From Gammaproteobacteria bacterium (GTDB taxonomy: Bacteria > Pseudomonadota > Gammaproteobacteria > Steroidobacterales > GCA-2729495), in contig CP054183.1 in NCBI GenBank assembly GCA_015709695.1, positions 682,001-746,000 of the forward strand: a stretch of 64,000 nucleotides of DNA, in the 5' to 3' direction. This document shows, piece by piece, positions 46,569 through 55,499 of the stretch (its first letter is position 1; every line of letters starts with the position of its first letter). A model generated the notes under the pieces. That model saw only the letters and a program-made list of their open reading frames with translations, did not search any database and had not been told where the DNA came from. Both the position numbers and the translations under genes were made by a program.

Positions 46569-48456
46569 GTCGGCGGGGCAGCTGGTCGGTGCCGGTGCGC
46601 ACCATCGTGTCCTCGCCGTCGCCTTCGTCGAGCAGGTGCGTCAGCTGCTTGCGATCGACGACCTGGCTGGCGGTGAGTTCTTCCTCGTAGTCGCTCTCCA
46701 GCAGGTTGAGCGCATCCCTGAGGGTCTGCGAGATGGCGGTGTCATCGCCGGCGCGCTGCGACAGGGTCTGCAGGTCGATTTCCTCGACGGTATCGGCGCC
46801 ACCCGATGCCGGGTCGATGACCGGCTGGGGCGTGGTCGTGAGGCTGGTCTCGTCGCCGAGCCAGCCGATGTCCTGGTCGACCGTGGCGTCGATGCTGGCC
46901 GCGCTCAGGTCCAGGTCGAGGTCCTCGGCGGAGGGCAGCGCGTCGCCGGCGGGCTCGTACAGCGGCAGGTCGGGCACCTCGTCGAACAGGCTGGCGAGGT
47001 CATGCCCGGCATCGGCTGCCGGGAGTTCCGCCGTCGCCGCCAGCTGCGCCGGTTGCTCCACGGTCACCGATTCATCGGTGCGGGCCAGCGGATCGTGTTC
47101 GACTTCCGCGTGGTGGTGTTCCTCCACCACCATGGAAGGCTCTGGTGCCTGCATCGGCTGCCTGAACTTCGGCGCAGCCTGCACTTCGGGCGCGGCGGGC
47201 AGCGGTGCGCGGGCCACGGGCTCGATGACCGGCTGGCGCGGCCTCAGCAGGCTGGCGAGCGCGCCGGTCAGCCGGTCGCGCAGCAGCGCGAGGCTCACCA
47301 CGGCACCGATCAGCACGCCGATCAGTGCTGCGAGCCAGGCTGGCGCGCCGTCGCGTTCCACCGGGGCTGGCGGCACGGCCGCCGGCCGGGCCTCGGCCTG
47401 CGGGTCCCGGGCGACGGGTTGTTCGTCGGCGAAGACCGGCGCCGCGGCATCCGCGCTGCCTGGAGCGGCGGGCACAGGTGACGTGACCGGTGCCGGTGCG
47501 GCCTCCGGTGCCGGAGTGGCCTCCGCTGCCGGCGCGGCGCCCACGGCCTCGATGGCAGGCGGGCTCGCGTCCGGTGCCTGCGCCATCGCGGGAGAGGGGG
47601 TGGCTGCCGCTGCCGTTGTCGCCGTGGCCGGGGGTGAAGCGTCGGTGACCGGCGCCGGGATGATGATTTCGCTGCCGAGCTTGATCAGGTCGGGATTGCC
47701 ACCGATGAACGCCTGCGGATTGGCGGCGAAGATCCGGTCGGCCAGGCGCCAGACGCCGTGGCCGCCGCCGACGCGCGCGGCAATCGTCGAGAGGGTGTCA
47801 CCGGCCGCCACGCGATAGCGGCTGCCGGACGGGATCGGCGTGCCCGCTGCAGCCTGCGGCCGCGGGCGGACCGCAAGGCTGCCGCGTGGCGCCGGCGTGG
47901 CTGCCTGGTCGGCCGCGATGCCTGTGGTGGCCGCGGCCGCTGGCACGGGCTGCGGTTCGGCAGTTGCCGCCGCTGCGCCCGCCAGCACGGTACCCGGCAG
48001 GTCCAGCATCAGCACGTACTGGCGCACCAGCAGGGGCGTGCCGGGGCAGCGTACCTGAACCTGCAGTTCGTACATCGGTTCGTACAGGGGTTGCGTGGTG
48101 GTGACGTGCAGGCTGAGGCTGCCGGCGCCGGGCGTCTCCGGAACCGTGACCTGTGGCTGGGGCAGGGCGCTCAGGTCGGAGCGTGCCGGAGTGGGAATGC
48201 TGACGCAGGCTGCGCCGAGCATTTCCCCGGGAGCGAGCTGTACCGGGATACGCGCGCTCAGCGGCTGGCCGAGCGCGGACTGCAGCGAGGCATCGCCCAG
48301 CGTGACGGCCTGGGCCGGCGTCAGCAGCGAGGCGGCGACACCGCCGAGCGCCAGCGCGCCGGCAGCCAGACTGCGCCGGCCTGTTGCCGGGGCAGCAGCC
48401 GCGTTCTTCGACAACTCTTTCCGGCGCATTGACCACCGGCGATGCCCGCGGGCCAT
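46564..48456 (-). CDS. FimV-like LysM-domain membrane protein (second FimV-family member)
   Basis: A 630-residue protein with FimV architecture. The signal-like N-terminus ends near PAQA; a FimV-type N-domain follows (VTLGDASLQSALGQPLSARIPVQL, about 51-74). A LysM domain (YRVAAGDTLSTIAARVGG, LIKLGSEIIIP) lies at about 213-275. A long Ala/Pro-rich linker leads to a single membrane helix (WLAALIGVLIGAVVSLALL) and an acidic cytoplasmic tail. The C-terminal TPR found in the canonical FimV at 57805 is absent. It probably organises the cell pole or envelope. Start ATG 48456 has GGAGCGAGA upstream. Confidence 0.82.
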   Translation of the reverse strand: MARGHRRWSMRRKELSKNAAAAPATGRRSLAAGALALGGVAASLLTPAQAVTLGDASLQSALGQPLSARIPVQLAPGEMLGAACVSIPTPARSDLSALPQPQVTVPETPGAGSLSLHVTTTQPLYEPMYELQVQVRCPGTPLLVRQYVLMLDLPGTVLAGAAAATAEPQPVPAAAATTGIAADQAATPAPRGSLAVRPRPQAAAGTPIPSGSRYRVAAGDTLSTIAARVGGGHGVWRLADRIFAANPQAFIGGNPDLIKLGSEIIIPAPVTDASPPATATTAAAATPSPAMAQAPDASPPAIEAVGAAPAAEATPAPEAAPAPVTSPVPAAPGSADAAAPVFADEQPVARDPQAEARPAAVPPAPVERDGAPAWLAALIGVLIGAVVSLALLRDRLTGALASLLRPRQPVIEPVARAPLPAAPEVQAAPKFRQPMQAPEPSMVVEEHHHAEVEHDPLARTDESVTVEQPAQLAATAELPAADAGHDLASLFDEVPDLPLYEPAGDALPSAEDLDLDLSAASIDATVDQDIGWLGDETSLTTTPQPVIDPASGGADTVEEIDLQTLSQRAGDDTAISQTLRDALNLLESDYEEELTASQVVDRKQLTHLLDEGDGEDTMVRTGTDQLPRRR

Positions 48457-48487
48457 AGGAATCTCGCTCCGAACCTCAGGTTTTCCC

Positions 48488-48509
48488 GATCCTGCCTGCA
48501 TGCAGGATC
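48488..48509. promoter_or_regulatory. Inverted repeat in the leader of the FimV-like gene
   Basis: GATCCTGC at 48488-48495 is repeated in inverse as GCAGGATC at 48502-48509 with six bases between. It lies 31-53 bases upstream of the start codon, so it could be an operator or an mRNA hairpin. A TTGACA hexamer on the minus strand (48540-48535) is a possible -35; no good -10 is seen. Confidence 0.4.
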
Positions 48510-48606
48510 CCCGCTGCACAGGAGAGCATTTGTCAATAAGCCCGTAAACGAATCGGGTCTCGTTTCCGCTGCCTGCGTCGCTTGCCGGCGTGCCCGAATG
48601 CGGATC

Positions 48607-48622
48607 TGTGACGTGCGTCACC
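48607..48622. promoter_or_regulatory. CRP/Vfr/Clp-type binding site
   Basis: TGTGA-CGTGCG-TCACC matches the CRP-family consensus TGTGA-N6-TCACA at nine of ten positions, and its inner part GTGACG-TG-CGTCAC is a perfect palindrome. It lies about 150 bases upstream of the FimV-like start and just after the FimX-like gene's end, so the FimV-like gene is the likely target. In Pseudomonas, Vfr controls twitching genes. Confidence 0.6.
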
Positions 48623-48633
48623 CGCCGCCGCGT

Positions 48634-50724
48634 TCAGCCGGTGGCGCGGCTTTCATGGCCCGGGGCGCTCTCCAGCACCACGCCGCGGGTCTGGACGAAA
48701 TGGCCCTGGAAGTAGGCGATGCCGAGCTGCCAGAGCACGGCCATGGTCTTGGCGTCCTCGACCCTTTCGGCAACGGTGCGGATGCCGAGCTTCTTCGCCA
48801 CCTGGGACAGCTGCGTGACCCGGCGCTGCTGGTCGGGATCGCGATTGAGGCCCTGCATCAGGCTGCCGTCGATCTTCATGAACTGCATGGGGATGTGGTG
48901 CAGGAGCTGCGCCGAATCGCGGCCCGTGCCGATGTGGTCCACGGCGAACAGGAAACCGGCGGCGGCGAGCTTGCCGGACAGGTCGCGGGTTTGCTTGAGG
49001 TGCGCGCCGGCCACCTCCTCGCTGACCTGGAAGCACAGCCGCTGGGCCGGCACCTTCAGGCTGCGCAGGCGTGCCAGCAGCCACTCCGGCAGCGTCTCGT
49101 CGAGCACCGAGTCGCGCGACAGTCGCACGAACACCAGCGTGGGCTGCTTGGTGGCGCAGAATGACAGCGAGGCGCCGATCACCCAGCGGTCGACACTCTT
49201 GATCAGGCCGGCACGCTCCGCGGGGGGCACGAACTCGCCTGGCAGCACCTGGTTGCCTTCCTCGTCCACCATGCGCACCAGGGTGTCGAACATGCCCTGC
49301 ACTTCCTCGGTGAGGCTGGCGATGGGCTGGTGGACCAGGCGGAAGCGGTTCTGCATCAGCGCGGCGCGGATGCGCGGTACCCAGGTGGCGTCGCTGAGGC
49401 GCACCTTCTGGGTGGCCGAGGTGGAGTCGCACAGCTCGACGCGGTTGCCGCCGGCGTCACGGCCGCTGCGACAGGCCTTCTCGGCCACGGTGAGGATTTC
49501 GGCCAGCGAGGCGGATTCGCTGCCGATTTCGGTGAGGCCGACGGTGCAGGTCAGGCTGGTGGACTGGCGATCGACTTCGAAGACGCGGCCGGCAACGGCC
49601 TTGCGCACCTGCTCCGCCCAGGCCTCGACGTCGTTCATGGTGCCGCGCTCGATCAGCATGGCGAAGATGGTGCCGCCGAAGCGTCCGCAGACATCGCTGG
49701 GCTGGAGCAGTTCGCGCAGCTGCTCGGCGAGCCGCATGATGAGCGCTTCGGTGCCGAGCAGGCCGACGTCGCGGTGTACCCGCGAGAAATGATCCGGACG
49801 GAAGTAGGCCATGGCCCGCACGCCACCGGCCACCGGTGACTGCAGCCGCTCCTCCACCTGCTCCAGGAAATGGTGGCGCAGCAGGAATCCGGTGGACGGA
49901 TCCTTGCACAACGCCTGCTCCACCAGGTCCTCGGCAGGTCCGGCGGCGGGGCGTTCGGCCGGCACGATGACACGCACCGCCGCCTCGCCCTCCACGGTGA
50001 CCTGCTCGAGCCGGAGCTCCAGCCCGAGCATGCCGCCGTCGCGGCGCTGGCCGGTCACCTGCAGGCTGGCGTCGGTCCACTTGCCCTTGAGGCAGGCCTG
50101 CATGGCGCCCTTGAGGCTCGGCAGGTCCTTGTCGCCGAACTGGTCCATGAACGGCTGGCCGAGCAGATCCTGCTCCTGATCGAGGCCAAACAGCGCCAGC
50201 CAGGCCGGGTTGGCGGCGATGACGATGCCTTCCTGCACGTCGGCGATGGCCTCCGTGGCGCCCTGCATCAGGTTGCGCAGTTCCTGCTGGTACTGGCTGG
50301 CCGATGACAGCACGCCGTCGAGTGCCGATTGCAGGCGGCGCGCGCGCAGCTCGCGTTCCACCACGGCCTGCAGGCGGCCGCGGAAGGCCAGGGAGACCAC
50401 GTCACGGGCACCGGCGGCGATGGCCTCGGCGATGCCGCGTTCGGTGACCTGCTGGCGCACGATGACCACGGGGATCGGCGGATTGCGGCGGAAGATGGCG
50501 CCGGAGAGGCCGGTGAGGTCGAGGTCCGGCTCGTCGGCGAAGATCAGCACCAGCTCGGGCTGCTGCTCGGCAACCGCCTCTTCCAGGGCCGCCGGCTCGT
50601 CCACGCGGGTGCAGTGCACCGCGTGCCCGGCTTCGCGGAGCACGCCATTTATGGCGGCAAGGTTGTCGTCAAGGCGGCTGACGACGATCAAAGGCACACC
50701 GACGGCGTCGCGCAAAGTACGCAT
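48634..50724 (-). CDS. FimX-like protein: receiver-like, PAS, degenerate GGDEF and degenerate EAL domains
   Basis: About 696 residues. The N-terminal 125 residues have a response-regulator-like fold (PLIVVSRLDDNL, ELVLIFADEPDLD). A PAS domain follows (LMQGATEAIADVQEGIVIAANPAW). The GGDEF domain has GRFGGTIFAML in place of RxGGDEF. The EAL-type domain begins FRLVHQPIASL and has DTLVRMV where active enzymes have EALLRW. Both are probably catalytically dead, as in P. aeruginosa FimX, which binds cyclic-di-GMP through its EAL domain and controls type IV pilus assembly. ATG at 50724 is taken as the start; GTG at 50733 is equally possible. Confidence 0.9.
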   Translation of the reverse strand: MRTLRDAVGVPLIVVSRLDDNLAAINGVLREAGHAVHCTRVDEPAALEEAVAEQQPELVLIFADEPDLDLTGLSGAIFRRNPPIPVVIVRQQVTERGIAEAIAAGARDVVSLAFRGRLQAVVERELRARRLQSALDGVLSSASQYQQELRNLMQGATEAIADVQEGIVIAANPAWLALFGLDQEQDLLGQPFMDQFGDKDLPSLKGAMQACLKGKWTDASLQVTGQRRDGGMLGLELRLEQVTVEGEAAVRVIVPAERPAAGPAEDLVEQALCKDPSTGFLLRHHFLEQVEERLQSPVAGGVRAMAYFRPDHFSRVHRDVGLLGTEALIMRLAEQLRELLQPSDVCGRFGGTIFAMLIERGTMNDVEAWAEQVRKAVAGRVFEVDRQSTSLTCTVGLTEIGSESASLAEILTVAEKACRSGRDAGGNRVELCDSTSATQKVRLSDATWVPRIRAALMQNRFRLVHQPIASLTEEVQGMFDTLVRMVDEEGNQVLPGEFVPPAERAGLIKSVDRWVIGASLSFCATKQPTLVFVRLSRDSVLDETLPEWLLARLRSLKVPAQRLCFQVSEEVAGAHLKQTRDLSGKLAAAGFLFAVDHIGTGRDSAQLLHHIPMQFMKIDGSLMQGLNRDPDQQRRVTQLSQVAKKLGIRTVAERVEDAKTMAVLWQLGIAYFQGHFVQTRGVVLESAPGHESRATG

Positions 50725-50792
50725 CCCAGGCACAACAGGCTTGGGCGGGATTCTGCAGGGCGACTTGCGGGGATTATGTGACCCGTGTCTGG

Positions 50793-51836
50793 TTATGTGA
50801 CCTGCCGGCGATTATGTAGCGCGGGTGCGAGCAGTTCCTTGGCCGGTGCGCCCGGGCGCTCGCGTGCGAGCCGCGGCACCAGGTAGCCGGGCAGCATGGC
50901 GGCGGCCTCGCCGAGGATGCGGCGCGCGCGCCGCTCGCCGACGCGGAAATGCGCGGCGCCGCGCACCGGGTCGAGCAGGTGCAGGTAATAGGGCAGGATG
51001 CGCAGCTCGAACAGCCGCCGGCTCAGCGCGGCGAGCAGCGTCGCATCATCGTTGACGCCGCGCAGGAGCACCGACTGGTTGAGCAGCGCGGCCGAGACCC
51101 CGGCCAGTTTCGCGGCAGCCTGCGCGACGCTGTCGTCGAGTTCGTTGGCGTGGTTGGCATGCAGCACCACCACCAGCGGTCTGGGCGCCTGCGAGAGCAC
51201 GCCGAGGAGGCCGGCGTCGACGCGCTCCGGGAGCACCACCGGCAGCCGCGTATGGATGCGGATGCGTCGCACCTGTGGCATGCGGCCGATCGCCGCCAGC
51301 AGCGAGCCGATGCGCTGGTCGCTCAGTGACAGCGGATCCCCGCCGCTGAGGATGACTTCCTCGATGCCGGCATCGGCGGCCATGGCGTCCAGCACGGCTG
51401 CGAGGGCACGGGGCGTGACACTCGCCTCGGCGTAGGGGAACTCGCGCCGGAAACAGTAGCGGCAGTTGACGGCACAGGCGCCGCTCGCCACCAGCAGCGC
51501 CCGGCCGCGGTATTTGCGCAACAGTCCCGGCGGCTGCATCTGTCCCAGTTCGGCAAGCGGGTCGGCGCTGAAGCCCGGCGCATTCGCCAGTTCCTGCGCC
51601 AGCGGCAGGACCTGCAGCAGCAGCGGATCGCGCGGGTCGCCCGGCCGCATGCGTGCGACGAATCCCCGCGGCACGCGCAGCGCGAAGGCTCTGCTGGCAC
51701 CGGCGGAATCCGCAAGACTCGCCGCTGGCAGGCCCAATGCCTCGGCGAGTTCGGCCGGGGTGGTGATCGCCCGCGCAAGTTCGCGCTGCCAGGTGGAGGC
51801 GGCGGCCAGGACCGGGGTGGGAAGCGCGTTGCTCAC
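50793..51836 (-). CDS. epmB: EF-P beta-lysylation protein EpmB (lysine 2,3-aminomutase)
   Basis: A radical-SAM enzyme that converts alpha-lysine to beta-lysine for attachment to elongation factor P. The 347-residue protein has the cluster motif CAVNCRYCFRREFPY (C-x3-C-x2-C), the SAM-contact motif ILSGGDPLSLSD, and the PLP-binding region near the C-terminus (RILPYYLHLLDPVRG). GTG at 51836 gives VSNALPTPVLAA and is preferred to the TTG at 51863, which lies on an AT-rich promoter-like stretch. It is divergent from its target gene efp. Confidence 0.93.
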   Translation of the reverse strand: MSNALPTPVLAAASTWQRELARAITTPAELAEALGLPAASLADSAGASRAFALRVPRGFVARMRPGDPRDPLLLQVLPLAQELANAPGFSADPLAELGQMQPPGLLRKYRGRALLVASGACAVNCRYCFRREFPYAEASVTPRALAAVLDAMAADAGIEEVILSGGDPLSLSDQRIGSLLAAIGRMPQVRRIRIHTRLPVVLPERVDAGLLGVLSQAPRPLVVVLHANHANELDDSVAQAAAKLAGVSAALLNQSVLLRGVNDDATLLAALSRRLFELRILPYYLHLLDPVRGAAHFRVGERRARRILGEAAAMLPGYLVPRLARERPGAPAKELLAPALHNRRQVT

Positions 51837-51860
51837 GGCGGATGTCGGGCAGAGGCAGGT

Positions 51861-51878
51861 CAAAATATATAGAATGGC
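51861..51878. promoter_or_regulatory. AT-rich divergent promoter region between epmB and efp
   Basis: CAAAATATATAGAATGG stands out in otherwise GC-rich DNA. On the plus strand TATAGA could serve efp with a 90-base leader; on the minus strand TATATA could serve epmB with a short one. No strong -35 is visible for either. Confidence 0.4.
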
Positions 51879-51971
51879 GCCGCCCCGCAGGGGCTCGACC
51901 GTCCGGGCGGCGCATCAGCGGGGCTGCCCGGCGATTGTACGTAACAATCCCGCGCCTTGTCGCAGGTCACC

Positions 51972-52538
51972 ATGGCCAGTTACAGCACCAACGAATTCAA
52001 GTCCGGCGTCAAGATCCTGCTCGACGGGGATCCCTACGTGATCCTCGAGAACGAGTACGTCAAGCCGGGCAAGGGCCAGGCCTTCAACCGCGTCCGCGTG
52101 CGCAACCTGAAGACCGGGCGCACGGTGGAGAAGACCTTCAAGTCTGGCGATACGGCCGAGGCGGCCGATGTCATGACCACGCCCATGCAGTACCTCTACA
52201 ACGACGGCGACATCTGGTATTTCATGGAGCCGGAAACATTCGAGCAGCACGGGGCGGGCGCCGCCGCGGTGGGCGAGGCCCGCACCTGGCTCAAGGAACA
52301 GATGCTCTGCAACATCACGCTGTGGAACGGCCAGCCGCTGGTGGTGGAGCCTCCCGCCCATGTCGAGCTGAAGATCGTGCAGACGGATCCGGGCATCCGT
52401 GGTGACACGGCGACCGGCGGCATGAAGCCGGCGACGCTGGAGACCGGCGCCGTCGTCAAGGTGCCGCTGTTCATCAACGAGGGCGAGATCATCAAGGTCG
52501 ATACGCGCACCGGGGAGTACATCTCCCGGGTGCGCTGA
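51972..52538 (+). CDS. efp: Elongation factor P
   Basis: Rescues ribosomes stalled at polyproline. The 188-residue protein has the three beta-barrel domains, with the modification loop [20 protein letters not shown] carrying Lys34, the residue beta-lysylated by EpmA/EpmB. The C-terminal motif is [32 protein letters not shown] at 51972 gives [10 protein letters not shown]; the frame upstream adds five residues not found in homologues. Both modification genes are immediate neighbours, a full EF-P maturation set. Confidence 0.98.
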   Translation: MASYSTNEFKSGVKILLDGDPYVILENEYVKPGKGQAFNRVRVRNLKTGRTVEKTFKSGDTAEAADVMTTPMQYLYNDGDIWYFMEPETFEQHGAGAAAVGEARTWLKEQMLCNITLWNGQPLVVEPPAHVELKIVQTDPGIRGDTATGGMKPATLETGAVVKVPLFINEGEIIKVDTRTGEYISRVR

Positions 52539-52553
52539 CCAGCGCGCCTTGCC

Positions 52554-53558
52554 TCAGCCGCCTTCGGGGGCGGAGAAGGCGACGACCGCGGCGATGTCCT
52601 GGAGGCCCAGACAAGCCATCAGCAGCCGGTCGAAGCCCAGGGCCACGCCACAGCAGTCGGGCAGGCCCGCTTCCAGGGCAGCCAGCAAGGCCTCGTCCGG
52701 TTCCGCGTCGGGCAGTCCCAGGGCCTGCCTTTCGGCACGATCCGCCGCGAAGCGCCGTCGCTGTTCGCCGGCATCCGCCAGCTCGTGGTAGCCGTTGGCC
52801 AGCTCGATGCCGTCGAGATACACCTCGAAGCGCTCCGCGACCCGGGGATCGTCAGGATGCAGGCGCGCGAGGGCGGCCTGTGCCGCCGGGTACTCGCCGA
52901 CCACCACCAGCCCGGCCTGCCGCAGCGCCGGCTCGATCACCTGCACCAGCAGCAGGTCGAGCCAGGCCTGGCGGCGCTCGCCGATGCCCGCGGCGAGGCC
53001 GGGCGATACGCCGCCGGGCACGAGCACCGCAGCCCAGGTGCGCACTTCCTCCATCCCGGCCTCGAGCGGATCGAAGCCCGCATGGTGCAGGAACAGTTCG
53101 CGGTAGGTGGTGTGCAGTGGTGGTGGCAGCTTGCGGTCGAGCCGGGCGGCGACCGCGGCGATGAGGTCGCAGGTCTCCGCCACGCAGGCATCGAGGTCCT
53201 GGCCGCGCCGGTACCATTCGACCAGGGTGAATTCCGGCCGGTGCCGCGGCCCGAGCTCGCCATCGCGGAATACCTTGCCGAGCTGGTAGATGTCCGGCGC
53301 GCCGGCGGCAAGCAGGCGCTTCATGTGGTACTCGGGCGAGGTATGCAGATAGCAGGGAAGGCCGGGGCGCACGCCGAGCGCGCTCGGCAGGTTGGCGAGT
53401 TGCGGGTCGCTGACCGGATGGCGCACCAGCAGCGGGGTCTCCACCTCCAGCACGCCGCGGGCGTCGAAGAACCCGCGCACGGTGGTGAGCGCCGCCGCCC
53501 GGCGCCGCAGGGTTTCGATCCGTGCCGTCGGCCGCCAGCCCGCTGCGTAGTTGCTCAT
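52554..53558 (-). CDS. epmA: EF-P beta-lysine ligase EpmA (GenX/PoxA)
   Basis: A class II lysyl-tRNA-synthetase-like enzyme without the tRNA-binding domain; it activates beta-lysine and joins it to EF-P. The 334 residues show motif 1 around GVLEVETPLLVRHPVSDP, motif 2 YQLGKVFRDGELGPRHRPEFTLVEWY, and motif 3 GVALGFDRLLMACLG. ATG at 53558 gives MSNYAAGWRPTARIETLRRRA, the normal start. It follows psd by 7 bases, an operon, and is convergent with efp. Confidence 0.96.
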   Translation of the reverse strand: MSNYAAGWRPTARIETLRRRAAALTTVRGFFDARGVLEVETPLLVRHPVSDPQLANLPSALGVRPGLPCYLHTSPEYHMKRLLAAGAPDIYQLGKVFRDGELGPRHRPEFTLVEWYRRGQDLDACVAETCDLIAAVAARLDRKLPPPLHTTYRELFLHHAGFDPLEAGMEEVRTWAAVLVPGGVSPGLAAGIGERRQAWLDLLLVQVIEPALRQAGLVVVGEYPAAQAALARLHPDDPRVAERFEVYLDGIELANGYHELADAGEQRRRFAADRAERQALGLPDAEPDEALLAALEAGLPDCCGVALGFDRLLMACLGLQDIAAVVAFSAPEGG

Positions 53559-53565
53559 GCCGGCC

Positions 53566-54447
53566 TCATGGTGTAGCCGGGTGCAGCAGGCGACCCAGGG
53601 ATTCGCCGACACGGACGCGGTCGCCCGCGGCGAGCCCCTCGCGCCACCGCACGGCACCGGGAGGCAGCAGCAGCACCACGGTGGAGCCCATGTTGAACTG
53701 CCCGAGGATGTCGCCACGGCCAAGCCGGGTGACCGCCACCTCCGGCGGGTAGTCCCAGTGTGTGCCGCCACCGCGGCGGGGCAGGACCTCGCCCGCCCAG
53801 GCCGTGGACACGCTGCCCACGTTGAGCGCGCCCACCAGCACCACGGCGAAGGGCCCCCAGGGCGCGGCGCAGTGGCAGACGACGCGCTCGTTGCGCGCGA
53901 ACAGGCGCGGCACGCGTGCGGCGGTCGTGGCATTGACCGACCAGAGTTCGCCGGCCACGTGGCTCATGCGCTCGACGCGCCCGGTGAGCGGCATGTGCAC
54001 GCGGTGATAGTTCCAGGGGGCGAGGTAGATGGTGACGAAGCAGCCATCCTGGTAGCGGGCCGCGCGCCCGGCATCGCCGCCGAGCAGCTCGCTGGTGGTG
54101 TAGTAGAGGCCCTTGACCTGCAGGATCTCGTCACCGCGGATGCTGCCGACCTGCTGGATGGTGCCGTCCGCGGGGCTGAGCAGCGCCAGAGGGTCCGCGG
54201 CGAGTGGCCGCGCGCCGGGGCGCAGCGTGCGCGTGAAGAACGCATTGAAGCTGGCGTAGCCCGCCGGGACCGGGGCCCCGGCTTCGCTGATGTCCACGGC
54301 GTAGAGCCGCACGAACCCGCGGATCAGCAGGTCCTTGAGCCAGGGCCGCCTGCTGCGCGTGGCGCGGTAGACCAGCCGCGCCAGCAGCCGCGCCGGCAGC
54401 ATGCGCTGCAGGGCGATGAACAGGGATTCGCGCAAGGGGCTGGACAC
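53566..54447 (-). CDS. psd: Phosphatidylserine decarboxylase proenzyme
   Basis: Makes phosphatidylethanolamine with a pyruvoyl group formed by self-cleavage. The 293-residue protein has FFTRTLRPGARPL, LSPADGTI, YLAPWNYHRVHMP with the catalytic His residues, VGALNVGSVST, and the cleavage site FNMGSTVVLLLP near the C-terminus. The usual L-G-S-T reads M-G-S-T here; the cleaved Gly-Ser bond and the catalytic Ser are intact. The start is GTG at 54447. It heads the psd-epmA operon and is divergent from prmB. Confidence 0.96.
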   Translation of the reverse strand: MSSPLRESLFIALQRMLPARLLARLVYRATRSRRPWLKDLLIRGFVRLYAVDISEAGAPVPAGYASFNAFFTRTLRPGARPLAADPLALLSPADGTIQQVGSIRGDEILQVKGLYYTTSELLGGDAGRAARYQDGCFVTIYLAPWNYHRVHMPLTGRVERMSHVAGELWSVNATTAARVPRLFARNERVVCHCAAPWGPFAVVLVGALNVGSVSTAWAGEVLPRRGGGTHWDYPPEVAVTRLGRGDILGQFNMGSTVVLLLPPGAVRWREGLAAGDRVRVGESLGRLLHPATP

Positions 54448-54545
54448 GCTCGGGCCGGCTCGGCTACAGGGCCGCGTTACACTGGGAGGCGGCCATTCTA
54501 CACAGGCGCCGTGCCGCTACCCCGCCACGCAACACCATCCGGAAC

Positions 54546-55478
54546 ATGAGCACGACACCCCGAAAACCCGCCGCCGCGCCGACCGTGGCGCGGCTGCTGG
54601 CCAGCGCAACCCGCCAACTGCAGCGGGCCGGCGTGCAATGCCTGCAGGGCACCGCAGACTGGCGTGACGAGGCAGCCGCGATCATCTGGCATGAACTCGG
54701 CCTCGACCATGCCGATCCCCGCGCCGGGGAACGGCTGGTGAGCCCCGCCGAGCACGAGCGCTGCCAGGCGCTGCTGCAGCGGCGTGCCAGCGAGCGCATC
54801 CCGTCCGCGTACCTGCTGGGCGAGGCCTGGTTCTGCGGCCTGCCGTTCCATGTCGACCGGCGCGTGCTGATCCCGCGCTCGCCGTTCGCGGAGCTGATCG
54901 AAGCGCGGTTCTCGCCCTGGCTCGATGCCGGTGACGCACCACGCATCCTCGAGATCGGCACCGGCAGCGGCTGCATCGCCATCGCCTGCGCCCTGGCATT
55001 CCCGGGAGCGGAGGTCGTGGCGACCGACATCTCGGCCGATGCCCTGGCCGTGGCCGCGACCAACGTGGCCCGGCACGGTGTCGGCGCACGGCTGCGGCTG
55101 CTGCACGCAGACCTCTATGACGGCGTCGATGGCCGCTTCGACCTCATCCTTTCCAATCCCCCCTATGTGCCGGAATCCGACCTCCGGGCCATGCCGCCGG
55201 AGCTGGCCTGGGAGCCGCGCGCGGCACTGGCCGGTGGGGGCGCCGACGGCCTCGACCTGGTGCGGCGGATCATCGCCGGGGCAGCGGCCCAGCTGCGGCC
55301 CTCCGGCTGGCTGGCGGTGGAGGTGGGGGCGGGGATGGCGGCACTCGAGCGGTCGTTTCCACGTATGGCCTTCGTCTGGCCGGAGTTCGCGCGCGGCGGG
55401 GATGGCATCGCGCTGGTGGCGGCTGGCGACCTGCCGGGGGACAATGACGGCCCGGCGGCCATGGCCTCCGGGGGTTAG
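54546..55478 (+). CDS. prmB: Ribosomal protein L3 glutamine N5-methyltransferase
   Basis: Methylates a glutamine in ribosomal protein L3 with SAM. The 310-residue protein has an N-terminal helical domain, PRSPFAELI, the SAM site LEIGTGSGCIAIACA (about residues 138-152) and the diagnostic LILSNPPYVPESDL (about 200-213), where NPPY holds the target glutamine. Its position immediately before aroC is the conserved prmB location and separates it from prmC, which usually follows prfA. Confidence 0.94.
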   Translation: MSTTPRKPAAAPTVARLLASATRQLQRAGVQCLQGTADWRDEAAAIIWHELGLDHADPRAGERLVSPAEHERCQALLQRRASERIPSAYLLGEAWFCGLPFHVDRRVLIPRSPFAELIEARFSPWLDAGDAPRILEIGTGSGCIAIACALAFPGAEVVATDISADALAVAATNVARHGVGARLRLLHADLYDGVDGRFDLILSNPPYVPESDLRAMPPELAWEPRAALAGGGADGLDLVRRIIAGAAAQLRPSGWLAVEVGAGMAALERSFPRMAFVWPEFARGGDGIALVAAGDLPGDNDGPAAMASGG

Positions 55479-55499
55479 CGTTTCAGCAGGATTGGCGGC

